Shown here piece after piece: positions 32,702 to 44,038 of a stretch of 64,000 nt of DNA (its first letter is position 1; each line of letters begins with the position of its first letter). The notes under the pieces were generated by a model. The model ran no database searches, was not told the origin of the DNA, and was given only the letters and a program-made list of their open reading frames with translations. The translations under genes and the position numbers were made by a program. This DNA comes from Undaria pinnatifida (taxonomy: Eukaryota > Sar > Phaeophyceae > Laminariales > Alariaceae). The stretch covers positions 7,307,465 through 7,371,464 of the forward strand of contig JABAKD010000027.1 in the NCBI GenBank assembly GCA_012845835.1, in the 5' to 3' direction.

Positions 32702-34666
32702 TTAGCCCGGCAGCATCGAGCTGGGGGGTGGAGGCTGTCGCCTCAGGTGCTGTCGATTTTGCTTCCGGTTGCTGCCGGTGGGCGTGGGCTGGAGCATTTG
32801 CACTCCGTCTGCCCGTCGGTTCGTACGGAAGCCAGTCCCGGCGGGGTCGTCCTTCAGGATTTGGTATTTCCTGTTATCCTTCCTGGCCTTCCGACTGCTT
32901 TTTAGGTTCTCGGAAATAGAGCTGATCTCCTCGTCTTCCTCCCTCAGCTCCGCTTCCGATCCATGCCTTACGTCCAGCTCGGCAGCAGTGATGTCGGTTT
33001 CTCTTTCCCGCATCATTACGTCCCGATCCCTCTTTGCTATTTCCAAGCTCTCCTTGGCCTTCCCCAGATCCGCGCGGTTCGCGTCCGCCTTTGCAGCCTT
33101 TGCTTGTTGCCGGAGCTGGGCTGCTTTCCTCCGTTTATCGTGCTTGTGGAACTCCTCCGCCGCATTCTGGTACGCGGCGTCTTCCACCTTGCGGGCTGCC
33201 TTCTTCACCTGCGGTGCATCACGTGTGCGGGGAGGGGATCGAGATGAATCGTCAGAAGGTGCATTTAATCAAGGCTACGGTAGAGGCAGAAACCCTTTTT
33301 CAATACCGAGTATGAGCCAGTCGCGCGAGTGACTCTATACCTCACTGACAAAATGTACGTTCGGCGATTTCTTTGTTGCAGCGTAGCTAACCACCCCTCT
33401 TCGTAGAAATATCGAGAACATGTTAAACAGCACGAAAGCCTGTGGCTGCAAGGAACAGGGCGGTCACTCGCGCGAGTGACACCCAGCCACTGAAAAAAAA
33501 GTGCCCAAAAGGGGGTAATCCACCCCCCCTACCGTACCATTGGTCATCTGTGAACGCTCCGTGAAGGGGTTTCCCCACGTTTCTGGGTGGAAGGAATGCT
33601 CCTTGTTTTTTTTTCCAGGGGAGTGAGTGTCAGCCGTAAAGTCTATTTTTTTTTTCTGTCATAGAAGCAGCAATTTTCGCGCTCTTCCTAATTGCCTCCT
33701 CCTCTACTTCGGCTAGAGCGTAGTCTTCCTCTCTTGCAGACGACGGGCCAGCGGTTCGTCCTCACTGTACATGGGTGAGCGAAACGGTACTGCCGGTGGG
33801 TGCACGCCAATGGCGCAATCGTTCGATCAGTGGGGACTATTATGGTCCAACCTACCCCGGCTGCAGTCTCGACACACAATCCTGAATCATGCGGGGCTAC
33901 ACCCCAAAATGCCGCATCTTTCCTCGAAAGACGACCCGCCTACCGTTGCCGCGAGAGTGCCCATCATGTCGAGACGCACCTGGTGGTCCTCCGACTCCTT
34001 CTCCGCCTCATCGATCGACTGAATCCTCGGCACCTCTTGCCTCTTCTTAGGGATCGAACCCGCCCTCCTCCTTGTTGCTCTCGGCTCTGCCCCGGTCCTG
34101 GGGTGCCTCGCCCTCTGCAGGGCCCTTGCCCTCGGGGGACGGGGTGCGGACGATGGCCTCCTGAACCACCTGTTTGTAGCTCGGGCTGTCCGGCCTGTTT
34201 GAAGACTCGGGGTTCGCTATTCCCCCTCACCTCTCCCCCCATGTCCCGTTCCCCTACGCCGTAGTCGGAGCGCCGCCCCGGGGAACCACCAGCAGTGTCC
34301 TGCTTTAACTTAGCTCCTGGCACCTTAACCAAGTTCGGGCTGTCTCCGCTTCCCTGCCGCCCCCTGGACAGGACGATCACCGCCTCGACTTCACACTGCA
34401 TGCGGGTGGGAGAACTGCTCGCGGTCGTGCGACGTTCGGCAGCAACAATTGTCACATCGTCCTTCACGGATGCTGAGGTATCCTTCGCGACTGATGTGGT
34501 GGGGGATATACCCCCCACTAGCGCGCTTAGTGTTTTGGTTGCCGCCACTGTCCGTGGCCTCCTGACCTAGGTGCCTCGCGGAGCGCCTGGGCGGAGTCGC
34601 CGTGAGCTTGAGGGCTCCCGCACTCTTCTGCCTTCCTTTCGTGATCTTGCCAGCGATCGAAGGCAT
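32702..34666 (-). pseudogene. Decayed minus-strand ORF, frameshifted and interrupted
   Basis: Coding-like segments follow each other in different frames from an ATG at 34666. They are: an N-terminal Lys/Arg segment (MPSIAGKITKGRQKSAG); a second frame from about 34548 (DDVTIVAAERRTTAS); a third near 34190-34000 (SYKQVVQEAIVRTPSPEGK, then EAEKESEDHQVRLDMMG); and a strongly charged coiled-coil frame 33208-32702 (KKAARKVEDAAYQNAAEEF, then REEDEEISSISENLKSSRKA). A repeat bounded by palindromes sits inside at about 33310-33490. It resembles a transposon accessory or gag-like ORF, but I recognise no diagnostic domain. A host gene remnant is the alternative. Confidence 0.4.
33310..33490. repeat. Dispersed repeat, copy B, inside the decayed ORF
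   Basis: Same order of words as copy A. It ends in a perfect 18-bp palindrome at 33463-33480 (GTCACTCGC plus its complement). It separates coding-like blocks of the minus-strand pseudogene. Confidence 0.5.
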
Positions 34667-34959
34667 CTTCTCGTTTCGAACTGCGAGTTACGTGGAACGC
34701 AAGCTCTGCCTTGTCCTAGCTACCGACGACGCCACTGATAGTCCTTTTTCTGCAAACAAGAAAAAAGGTCAACGCATTTTTGTTCCTAGCACCCACATCC
34801 TCGTGCCGAGCGCAGCGCCATGAAACGTTCCTTTTGCAAACAAGAAAAAAGGTCAACCGTATTTCTTTTCGTAATAGCACCCATATCCTCGTGCCGAGCG
34901 TAAGTGCCATGAAACGTTCGTTATAGAAAACCGCTGGTTTCGGGAGGGGCTAACATCGT

Positions 34960-35235
34960 AGAATCAGTCAAAGGCCTGCACCCATTTGTTCCTGAGGCTC
35001 CTAACCCCTTGAGGATCTGCATACCTCACCCAAACACTGATTGTGAGATCAACGAGCGTTGAGACCGGATGAACCAAATCCCATGGCCTACAGGTAGACC
35101 AAAAAATAAAATTGCACCGCCAAAAAAGAGTCCGAAAAAATAATTCGGGCGATTTTGAGGTTAAGAAGACCCCCATCATTCCGAAGCATTCTTGCCAAAA
35201 ATCGGAATACCTTAATACCTCTATCGTAGCACCCG
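34960..35235 (+). mobile_element. MITE family, copy 5
   Basis: CCCATGGCCTACAGG in the middle, GCGATTTTGAGGTTAAGAAG, and a TACCTCTATCGTAGCACCC end. Confidence 0.5.
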
Positions 35236-35296
35236 TCACAGGTACGAGATTTCTCCTCCCCCTACCCAGCAGCCCGGGCTGTCTCCTTCGCGTGGC

Positions 35297-35743
35297 TCAT
35301 GACATGATTGTACCCGTAATATATTTTCGTCTCTCTTTCGCGCTGAAGCCCCCCGAAAGGGAACGCTGAATATGCGCGTATATAGTATGTACGCGCGGTA
35401 TGCGCGGTCGCGCATACATCTTCTGCACTACAATGTTTCCCTTCGGAGTGTAGCCGGGCGTAGGGCCCGGCTTTTCCATGGAAGTGAACATCATAAGCGG
35501 GTGACGCAAGAGGAGATCCCACTGCACAAGAAGCAGTGACATTGCGTACGCTATTAATGGATCTAACGAGGGCGTCATGTTTTCTATGCCGACGTCTACA
35601 CACACTGTTGCAGTCGGAGGACGCGCGCAACGCGCCAGGGTGTAGAGCAGTACCTGGCGCACACTCAATCGAGAACAAGCAAACGCTGTTGTGGACGAAT
35701 AGTATACAGTATTTTTTTTACTTTTCAGCAACGTCAGACACAA
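35297..35743 (-). other. Unassigned minus-strand open frame
   Basis: An open frame of 148 codons with a plausible middle part (YAMSLLLVQWDLLLRHPLMM, then PTPGYTPKGNIVVQKMYARP). No start context, splice site or family match supports it. Two overlapping frames on the same strand are also open. It may be a transposon fragment. Confidence 0.15.
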
Positions 35744-37261
35744 GCGACAGACACCAGTGAGAGGGGGGTCGCCAATACTGCATCTGCAGCATTATCAGCC
35801 TGTCATACACAGCAATTGTACCAGTCCAAACCAGCGCCGAAACTGGAGCAAAACAACCTAAAAAAAAGATAGAGCAACAAGAACACCTATAATGCCACCC
35901 CCCCCCCAAAAATAAACAGCAACAAGACCACTGACATCTAACACGTCACCTCAACAAAGGGTCGCCACCAGCTAGCAAACTACTGCACGCCGACTTGTTC
36001 AGTCGCCAGCTGGTCCTTTAGAGAGCTGTTTCTTGTTGCGGTAGTCGACCAAACAACAATCGTCCAAATCACATCAACAGGTTCCAACCCAGGGGGGCAT
36101 TCGCACTGCAGCACCGCTGCACTGCTGCTACCCTAGCTCTACAACGGACACATTCCGGGCGCTTCCCGGGAAACCACCGTGCCTCCCATGAAAATTCCTG
36201 GAAAAATACCAAAACCAATAAAAAACCAGCCAAAATTATGTTCCGCTTGCAGCCGAATACCACTACTGTGCGTCCAAGCGAAAATCGTCGAAAAAACGAT
36301 AAACCCAGTAAAAGAAGTGCCAAATCCCGTTGCTTGCAAGCCGAGAGCACCGACCCCACGCGCTGCTTGCGTACAAGCATAAATAATGAAGAATGAATAT
36401 TCAGCGTGTCCGGTTGAGGCATCACAGCAGGTAGATAGGGCGGATGTGTCACAAGAAACAATAATCGGTCGCGCTTTTACTCGAAGCCTGGAATGAAGGT
36501 CGATGTACTATCCTGTCTGCTTGCTTTGACACCGATGCTAGGGGACAACTCTGTGCCGCGTCCGCCTTTCCCGCCCGTGGTGTGGGCTGGGAGGGAGGGA
36601 GAGAGGGCGGCGCCCCCACCGCGCACGTTTCAGCGGCACGAATTAAGCCCAAGTAGGATACACATCTACAAAATAGATGCCTTACACATTTCTTTGGCAG
36701 AAAAGCGCTGCAAACACTACAGTCTATCTCTGACACCGCTCTAAAGCCGAGCCATTCCCTCAAGAACAAATTTCAAGGCCAAGCAATTTAGCTCCACCTA
36801 TCATACGCCCCTGCACCACCTCGGCAAGAGGTCACCCACACACCGAACGCCCGCACGCAACCCCCGTCCCTCACACCCCCCCGCCACCCAAGGCAACAGG
36901 TCTATGTCAGGCATCCACACACATCTCCTATTCAGGAGGATACGTAGCAACGCCGTCGCCCTCTCCGGCGTGCCCGTGAGGAGCACGGCGTGCGAGGAAG
37001 ACGGCTAGATAGTCGCACGGTTGGCAGGAAGGCGGCCGCAGCGGCGGCGACAAACAAAAACTTAGCGCAAGCTTCCTCGCTTCAAGCCAGTCACCTGCCA
37101 TGCACGCTCGCAGGAAAAGAATCAAACACACTTCAGAACCCCCCGCGAGAGTCCGGGCAGAAAATTCCATCAACCACAGTTCAGCTTCAGAAGCTCCGCG
37201 CGTCCGCGCAGAAAACTCATGCCCATCACACTCCAGAACCCCCCCCGCGAGTTCGCGTTCA

Positions 37262-40200
37262 TCATACACCTCCCCCACCGTAGTACCCGTTGCCTCCCTG
37301 CTGCCCCCACGGCGAGGCGCCGAACCCTCCGTAGCCCCCCTCAACGGGCGGCCCCCTCAACCCCCCGCCCTCCACAGCGGGAGGCATTCCTGCCCCCTCA
37401 ACCCCGCTACCGCCTCCCCCGGCAACCAACTCCCCTGTCTCGGCGCCACCGGCTACCGCAACACCACCCCCCGCGGCATGCTGCTGGAAGCTTTGCTGCT
37501 GGGCGCCAGCCTCAACCCTGCCGCCGAACCCGTTGCCCAGTGACCCGTAACTGCTGTCGAAGCTCGGGCTACGGTCACCGACACTGACGCTGCCATCGCC
37601 GTCGACACTCTGCGCCGCGGGGGTAACACCTCCTTCGCTGGCGCTGCCATCACCCCCACCCCGACCCCCACCGCTAACCTCAACCCCAACCCCACCCCCA
37701 TCCCCGCCCCCTCCCCCGCCTCCGCCCCGGCTGCCACTCCCGTCAAAACCGCCGGTCCGACTCGCAGCACCGAAAGGATTAGCCGCTGCACCGAAAGGGT
37801 TTGCGCGCGACCCACTCGCCCCCGACCAACCTGCCCCACCGCGGGCATCATTTTTTCCCGGGCGAGTTCTTGTTGCGCGGTAGGAAACAGCAGGCTGCCC
37901 CGGGTGGGGCAGCGGGGGCAAGGGCGGCGCCAACGAACCGTTCCTAGCGTCTGCTGCTGCTGCTGCCGCTGCTGCTGCTGCCGCTGCTGCTGCTGCCGCT
38001 GCTGCTTCTGTTGCGTTGCCATCGCGGCCAAAGTCTGACGCCGCTTCAAACCCTCCCTGCGTAGCGCGGGGGGATATCTGCGCGTGTGCGCGTAGGCGGG
38101 AGACAGAAGGGAGGGGCGGGGCGCGCGAGGGGTAAGGCGCGAGGCGGTGCGGAAGATACCAAGAGACCGAAACGAAGGAGACAGAATAAACCAAGAGTGG
38201 TTTCCCGAAAGCACCGCTTTCATAACCCCTTTTTTGAGGCCGGTTAATATCGATCCCAAGAACAAGATATTTGCGATATTATCAACTGCCTAGGAAGAGC
38301 CTGCGGCAGTACGCGTATCACAATGCGGTGTCTACGCATACCAACCGCCTAGGAAGAGCCTGCTGCAGTACGCGTATCAGAATGCGGTGTGTGCGTCGTC
38401 CAGCTCCGACGCGTGCTACGATAGAGGTTTCTCACTCTAGGAGGTTAAGAAAAAAAAAAAACTTTCTCAACCCAAGAACCGATTTTTTAGAGAAAACAAA
38501 AACTGCTACGTACCGGATGAACAGACCCCATGGCCTAGATATTTAACGAGATTCACGCAAAAAAAAACAACCTATTTCCGACGACTTTGGGTTTGAGGAA
38601 GCCCCGCCATTCAGAAAAAAATAGCCAAAAAGAGGTATACCTCTATCCTAGCACGTGTCCTCCCACCGTTGCGCTTTGAACACAGCCTCTACCCGGCGCC
38701 CCGGGCTACTCCGTGCGACGGATTCTGGAATCAGTCTCAGTTTTTCCTCTGAATCCCAAAAGAGGTTAATAATCAAGAAATAAAATAAAAAAGAGATAAA
38801 AGAACCCAAAGACGAAATTCTTGAACGCAACGCCTTTACGCGGGGCAAAAAAACATAAAACCATTCGGTTGCCACAAAACAAATACACTCGCACAGATCG
38901 CGCAGGCTAATAATTAAGAAATCGAAAAAAAAAGGAGAAAGAAGAACCCGACATGGATCTCTTGAACGCAACGCCTTCACGCGGGGCCAACAATACAAAC
39001 CATTCGGTCGCCACAAAAATACAAACATGCACGCACAGATCGCGCACCCACCAACTGCGCTCGCGTACCTGTGGTGGACCCCCGCCCACCCCGTACCCTC
39101 CGGCAGTACCACCTGTCACGCCACTGCCGCCACCGTCACCCCCCCTTGCATGCCATCCGTAAGCACCGTCCCGCGCCTCTGGCCGCGTCCGCATACCTCG
39201 GCCGGCGGCGCCGGGGACAGGAAAAGGGTTTCCCGCAGAAATTCTGGCGTCACCGCCGCCACTACCACCGCCCCCACCACCGAAAACGGTCGGGGGAGCT
39301 GTCGTGCCGGAAAGGCGCGGGGAAAGGCGCGGGGAAAGACGCGGAGAAAGGCGTGGGGAGTCGTGGGGGGAAATGCGCGGGGAACTACGGGCGGAGCTGC
39401 GCGGTGACATCCGCGGGGACATCCGGGGGGAAACGAGCGGCGATATGTCACCCCCATCGCTTCGGACGCTTCCACCGCCACCGCCGGCACCACTGATATC
39501 ACCGCGACCACCACCTGCGCTCGCGCCTGTGCCGTTGCCGTTGTCGTTGCCGAAGCGTGCTGCGTTAGCGGCGGAGGCAATGACAAGGCCGAACGCCCCG
39601 GCTCCTTCCGTGCCCGTGCTGCTACCGTTGCTGGCCACAGCTTCACCGCCGTCTGGTGCACCCGCGGCTCTGGGGCTTGACCCAGTAGCGGCATCCATCT
39701 CAACGGGTGGCTGGCGAAACGACGCCCTGGGGGATAAAGGGTGGGGGTGCGGCAGCCCCTCATACCCGTTGGACTGACGCGAAAATCCGCTGCCGCTGCT
39801 GCGGCTGTCGTTGCGGCCCAGCCTAGGATTCGCGCCGCCGCCGCCGCCGCCGTCGCCGCCGCCAGCAAAGTGCTGCGCTTGGCCGTAACCCCTGTCTCTA
39901 CCGCTACCCTGCAGGGGGGGGTTGGGGGGGGAGGAGAGAGAAAAACAAAAGCTTGAGCGAAGTCTCGAGGTCCAGCAGTGACATGCCGGCATCGCGACGA
40001 TAACCAAAGCGGGATCAACGGTGTACTGGCGCACAGCATGGTGCCGAAAACAAACCAAGCGCGTCCGCCACGACCCACGCCACCGGTGCCACTGCTTCAA
40101 GGTCAAGCACCATCTATTGCCCTAAGCAGCAGCTGCCTACTGTAGTACCGTTTACCCCCTAGCACCATATAATTTCTCCCCTCCCTCCACCCTTCCCAAC

Positions 40201-43200
40201 CCCTCGGCCCTATGAGGCCCTTCGCTTGCTGGAAACGTGTCCACTGCTCCAGGCGGAGACCTTAACGCGCAGATTGTAAGCGCAACCGCTCGGCCGGTGA
40301 AGGTGCCGTGCGGCGAATTGCAAATCGAACGGCTAAATCACACACACGCACACACGCATCGAAATCGAAAACGTCCGCCCAGGGGCGAAACCGTCGAGCA
40401 CTACCCGTATGAAAATACGTGGAAGTGTGGTGAGCTTGAGCTTTATTTTTCCCCATCCGCCGGAGGATGAAAAAAAAAAAAAAACGTCGAGCACTTTTGC
40501 CTTTTTTCCACTCCGACTTAACTCCCTGCAATGTCAACTACAGCAGTAGCTCCCTGAAATACCTGTCACCCGCCACCAACTTAAAATCCGCCTGCAACAC
40601 TACAGTAGCACAGCCAAAAACATTCGAAAGGTTAAAAACTTGGGCTGCACGCTTTCGTGCAGACAGTAACGCCTGTCAAAAGATTCAGCCCGCGAGTGGA
40701 CTACGCAAATGGATTCGTGCCGCCAACCCGCGCCCCCCCTCCCTCCTCCCCCTCTCCCCTATCTGTCCAGCCCCCCTCCCCCCACCTCCCCTCTCCACCC
40801 CCCCCCCCCCCGCCCCCCAATCCTCTCCCTGCCTCCCCCCGCTCCCCACTCCCTCCCTCCCCCAACATTGAACAGGCAACACCATGTCGGCCGACTTACC
40901 GGTAGCCTGAGTTGGGATCGGCGCATGTCCTCGGTGTTGGGCCGTGGAAAACGCTGGCACGAGCGCGCAAGACACATGGAGGAGAAAGCACAACCGCCGG
41001 GCGACAAGGCAAATGGGAGGCGGAGACAGAGACGTTACGTTATCCGCAATCTAAAGGGCAACGTCGACATGCCCACGAACTAATTTCCCCCGCGGTCAAA
41101 CCCACTATACCAAGCACCCCCCACCCCCCTACCTTCCGCCCCGCCCCGCCCCCCTCCCTCCGCCCCCAACCTGCAATTAAAAGAGCAAATGCAGATATAC
41201 CTATAAAGTCCTCTGACAGTCAAACCCACAACACCCTATTCCCCCCCTCCCCCACCGGATTCACGTCGACCCCATTCGAAGACGGAATTGATTCACTTCC
41301 CTCTCCCCCCTGTTCCACCGCCTCCGCCGCCGTCGCTGAACTCCCACCACCATTGTTTTCAGCCACGAAAATCCCCGACACCTGACGAGAGTGCCGCAGA
41401 CGCTCCGCCGCCGCAGCAGCAGAGAGCTTCGGTCGCCGCAGCTGGGGCGGCGTCCTCCCCGTACATACTTCTTCCAGGGCAAGCTCCGAATCAGACCCAG
41501 CACCACCACCACCATCAGCTTCAGCAGCAGCAGCAGTAGCAGCGGCGGCGGTGGCGGTGGGGGAGGCGGGGTGGGCGGCGGCGGCAGCGATAACGGGGAC
41601 ACCTTGGCCAATGCTTGCGGAGTCGTCGTACCCGATCGCCAGAGAGTATGCCTCCTTCATCGCCTCCAGTTCTTTGCCCTGGGGGCGTTAATACAACAGT
41701 GGCGGAGGCGAGAGTGGGGCGGGGAAGGGGGGGGGGGGCGGGGGGGTGTGAGTGGTATTTGCCCGGTATGAGGGGGCCGTCGAGACAGGAGCTAAGGAGG
41801 CGGGACGGCGACGGGGAAGGGCGGGGCGGGGGATGGGGTAAGTGTTGTGCGCCCTGTTCTAAGGGGGCCGTCGCGAAAAGCGGCGGAGGCGGGACGGGGG
41901 TGGGAGTGAAAGAGTGGGCGGGGGAAAACTTCAAGACCGAGGTTAAGCTCACCCCTTTCGCGCTTGAGGCAACCTTTTGTCGCGGTTCCAAGGAGTGCAC
42001 GCTACTATTGTGGCGTATTGTAATACCTACTGTAGGCAACTAATAGCTATTACTAGTCGACGAATTACTACTAGTATAACGTTCAATACAACTTGATACA
42101 ACTGTTAGCATAACGTATTAGTATAACTTAATATTTTTGACAGTATAACTTTACTATACCTTACCATTAAAGCCCGCCAACTCAAAGCCCGACGAAATGA
42201 TGACTTGAGCATGTCCTCCACGCCGTGAGCTTCAAGCGCACAGAAAAGAACAAGCAAGCCACCCGCCGATCCATCCACCTACCCACCTTGTCGATGACCT
42301 TCATGGCCAGCTTGTGGCTGTTGTCGACCATACGCAGGCTTTCCGAGTACAAATCGTCGAGCGCCGCTTCTTGCTGGGTAGCCTAACGGGACGCAACAGC
42401 AGCAGCAGCAGGAACAATACCAGCGGCAATGCCATTATAATCAAAAATAATAACAACAGCAGCAGTCGTAGTAGCAGCAACAAAAACACGAACAACCACA
42501 GCAGTACTCCAGCAGCAACACAAGCAACCACAGCAGCAGCAGCAATCAGCAGCAACAAAATGAGCGGCAATAACAGCAACAACAACAGCAACACAAAAAC
42601 AACAGCATAAGCAGTAGCACCAACAGCAAAAACAGCGACAGCATCGACATCAACAGCAGCGACAACTGCACCACCAACAACACCATCAACACACCAACAA
42701 TAACACCATCAACAACGGCAACAACAGTACCGTCAGCACCGAAATCATCAACACCAACACCAACCACAACAACACGCGACACAGTACACCGCCCGCGCAC
42801 CGGTGCTTTACGGCATCGTCCTGTCACAGCGAGGGAAACGCTTGCGACGCGGTATCGATTGATTTTGTAGGGCACTAAAACACAGGCCACGTCTCCTCCC
42901 CCTCCTCCTCCCCCTCCCCCTCCGTTTTTTCCTCCTTCTCTTCCTTATCCCTTTCCGCCTTCTCGTCCCCTTCCCCTTGCACTTCTCCATTTACTTCTCC
43001 TCCCCCTCCTCCTTCTCTTTTTCCCCCTTCCTCTTATTTTCCGCGTCCCCCTGTCTCCCTTCCCCCGACCCCCCCCCGCACGAACCGAGAAACTATCAAA
43101 ACACCCACAGCAGAACGCTCGGGTCGATATCAGGTGTACTCTGCACGCGTTCCCGAAAACATCGGGTCGTTCCCCCCCCCCCCCCCCCGCCCGCCCGCTC

Positions 43201-44038
43201 CTCCTCCTCCGTCTCCTCCTTCTCCTTTGCCCCCACCCCCCCCCCTCTCTCTCCCCCCTCCTCCTCCTCCTCCTCCTCCACCTCCTCCTCCTCCTCCCCC
43301 CTCCCCCCCCCCTCCGCCCCCCTCCTACTCCAACTCCATCGCCTCTCACCAGATCGTGCAGAATCCGCAACTGTCTCTTGACCTCCTCGATATCATCGCT
43401 CGCCAGAGCTGCCTTCAGATTAAACTCCGTCTCCTCCCGCCCCGCCCCCTCTCCCCCCCTCCGCCCCACCCCCCCCGCCTCCTTCTCGGACGCGGCGGAT
43501 GCGTCGGGGTCGCCGCCGACACCACCACCACCTTCACCCACCACCAACACGCCTCCGTGAGAAGAATCCTCACCGCGGTGGTCCTCAGGGTGGTGGCGGT
43601 GGTGGTCGTTGGCTCGTGCGCCGGAAGGGGGCGATGGTGGTGGAGATACTCTCGCCCCGTTTGATCGCCGTGGGCGGCCTCTTCTCCCACGTTGGTTGCC
43701 CTCCTGGGAAATATGGCAGGGCGGGTGAGGATTCGGGGAGTTCGTAAGGATTCGTTTATCGTTTCGTTTCGTTTCTCTCCCGCTCCGCCCCCCCCTCCCC
43801 TCCCCTCTCCTCCCCTCTCCTCCCCCCCCCCTCCCCCCCCCCTCCCCTCCCCTTCTCTCGCCTCCTCTCTCCTTCCCTCCCCTCACTCCTCACCCCCCCC
43901 CTCCTCCCCTCCTCTCACCCGCGGTTCTTCCAGCGCGTCTAGCGTTCCTTCGGCAATCCTATCCTTCACTCTTTGCTGAGCGATGCTGTAGGCCAGAGCG
44001 CGTAGATTCTCATCCATGGAAACGTCCATCGCGTCTCG
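37262..44038 (-). CDS. NPF-motif and SPR-repeat protein, seven exons
   Basis: Minus-strand exons, 5' to 3': 44038-43919, 43703-43350, 42373-42287, 41678-41256, 40953-40900, 39908-39069, 38056-37262 (stop TGA at 37264-37262). All six introns are phase 0, giving about 890 residues. The N-terminal part is helical (MDENLRALAYSIAQQRV; DIEEVKRQLRILHDL; SLRMVDNSHKLAMKVIDK). The long C-terminal part is Gly/Ser-rich, with about nine SPR-type repeats near 39305-39460, an Ala run of over 20, and three NPF tripeptides (one near 39228, two near 37781-37805). NPF binds EH domains, so an endocytic adaptor or scaffold is the likeliest role; no folded domain is recognised. The start could be the ATG at 44029, or 44080 if the PPPPPQ stretch is coding. 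The end of exon 4 could instead be 41382. Confidence 0.55.
38404..38657 (+). mobile_element. MITE family, best-preserved copy
   Basis: Terminal inverted repeats: CGTGCTACGATAGAGGT at the left and ACCTCTATCCTAGCACG at the right, 17 bp with one mismatch. The internal words are as in the other copies. It lies in the last intron of the NPF gene, between 38056 and 39069. Confidence 0.7.
40407..40474. repeat. 68-bp dispersed repeat, copy 2
   Basis: About three differences from copy 1, followed in both cases by an A-run. Diverged inverted copies occur in the array at 20140-20790. Confidence 0.75.
42400..42760. repeat. AGC/AAC-rich repeat
   Basis: Irregular CAGCAG/CAACAA triplets in the intron of the minus-strand gene between 42373 and 43350. 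Open frames on both strands here are artefacts. Confidence 0.8.
42890..43350. repeat. Long pyrimidine tract (purine-rich on the gene strand)
   Basis: CTCCTCC and C-runs on the plus strand. On the minus-strand gene this is a G/A-rich intron beginning at the donor of the 43350 exon. Similar tracts follow its other donors (40735-40870, 43780-43918). Confidence 0.75.

Larger units (their letters stand above)
34700..37261. other. Intergenic interval between pseudogene and NPF gene
   Basis: Holds a tandem CCTTTTGCAAACAAG-type duplication (about 34740-34920), a MITE copy, and the unassigned 35297-35743 frame. Nothing else recognised. Confidence 0.45.

Noticed and set aside
42301-42890. Leu/Val-rich open frames on the minus strand
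   Set aside because: Translations of the AGC/AAC triplet repeat; only the small exon 42287-42373 within this stretch is supported.
40657-43979. Pro-rich and Gly/Arg-rich open frames
   Set aside because: Arise from C/T or G/A tracts in introns of the minus-strand gene, on both strands.
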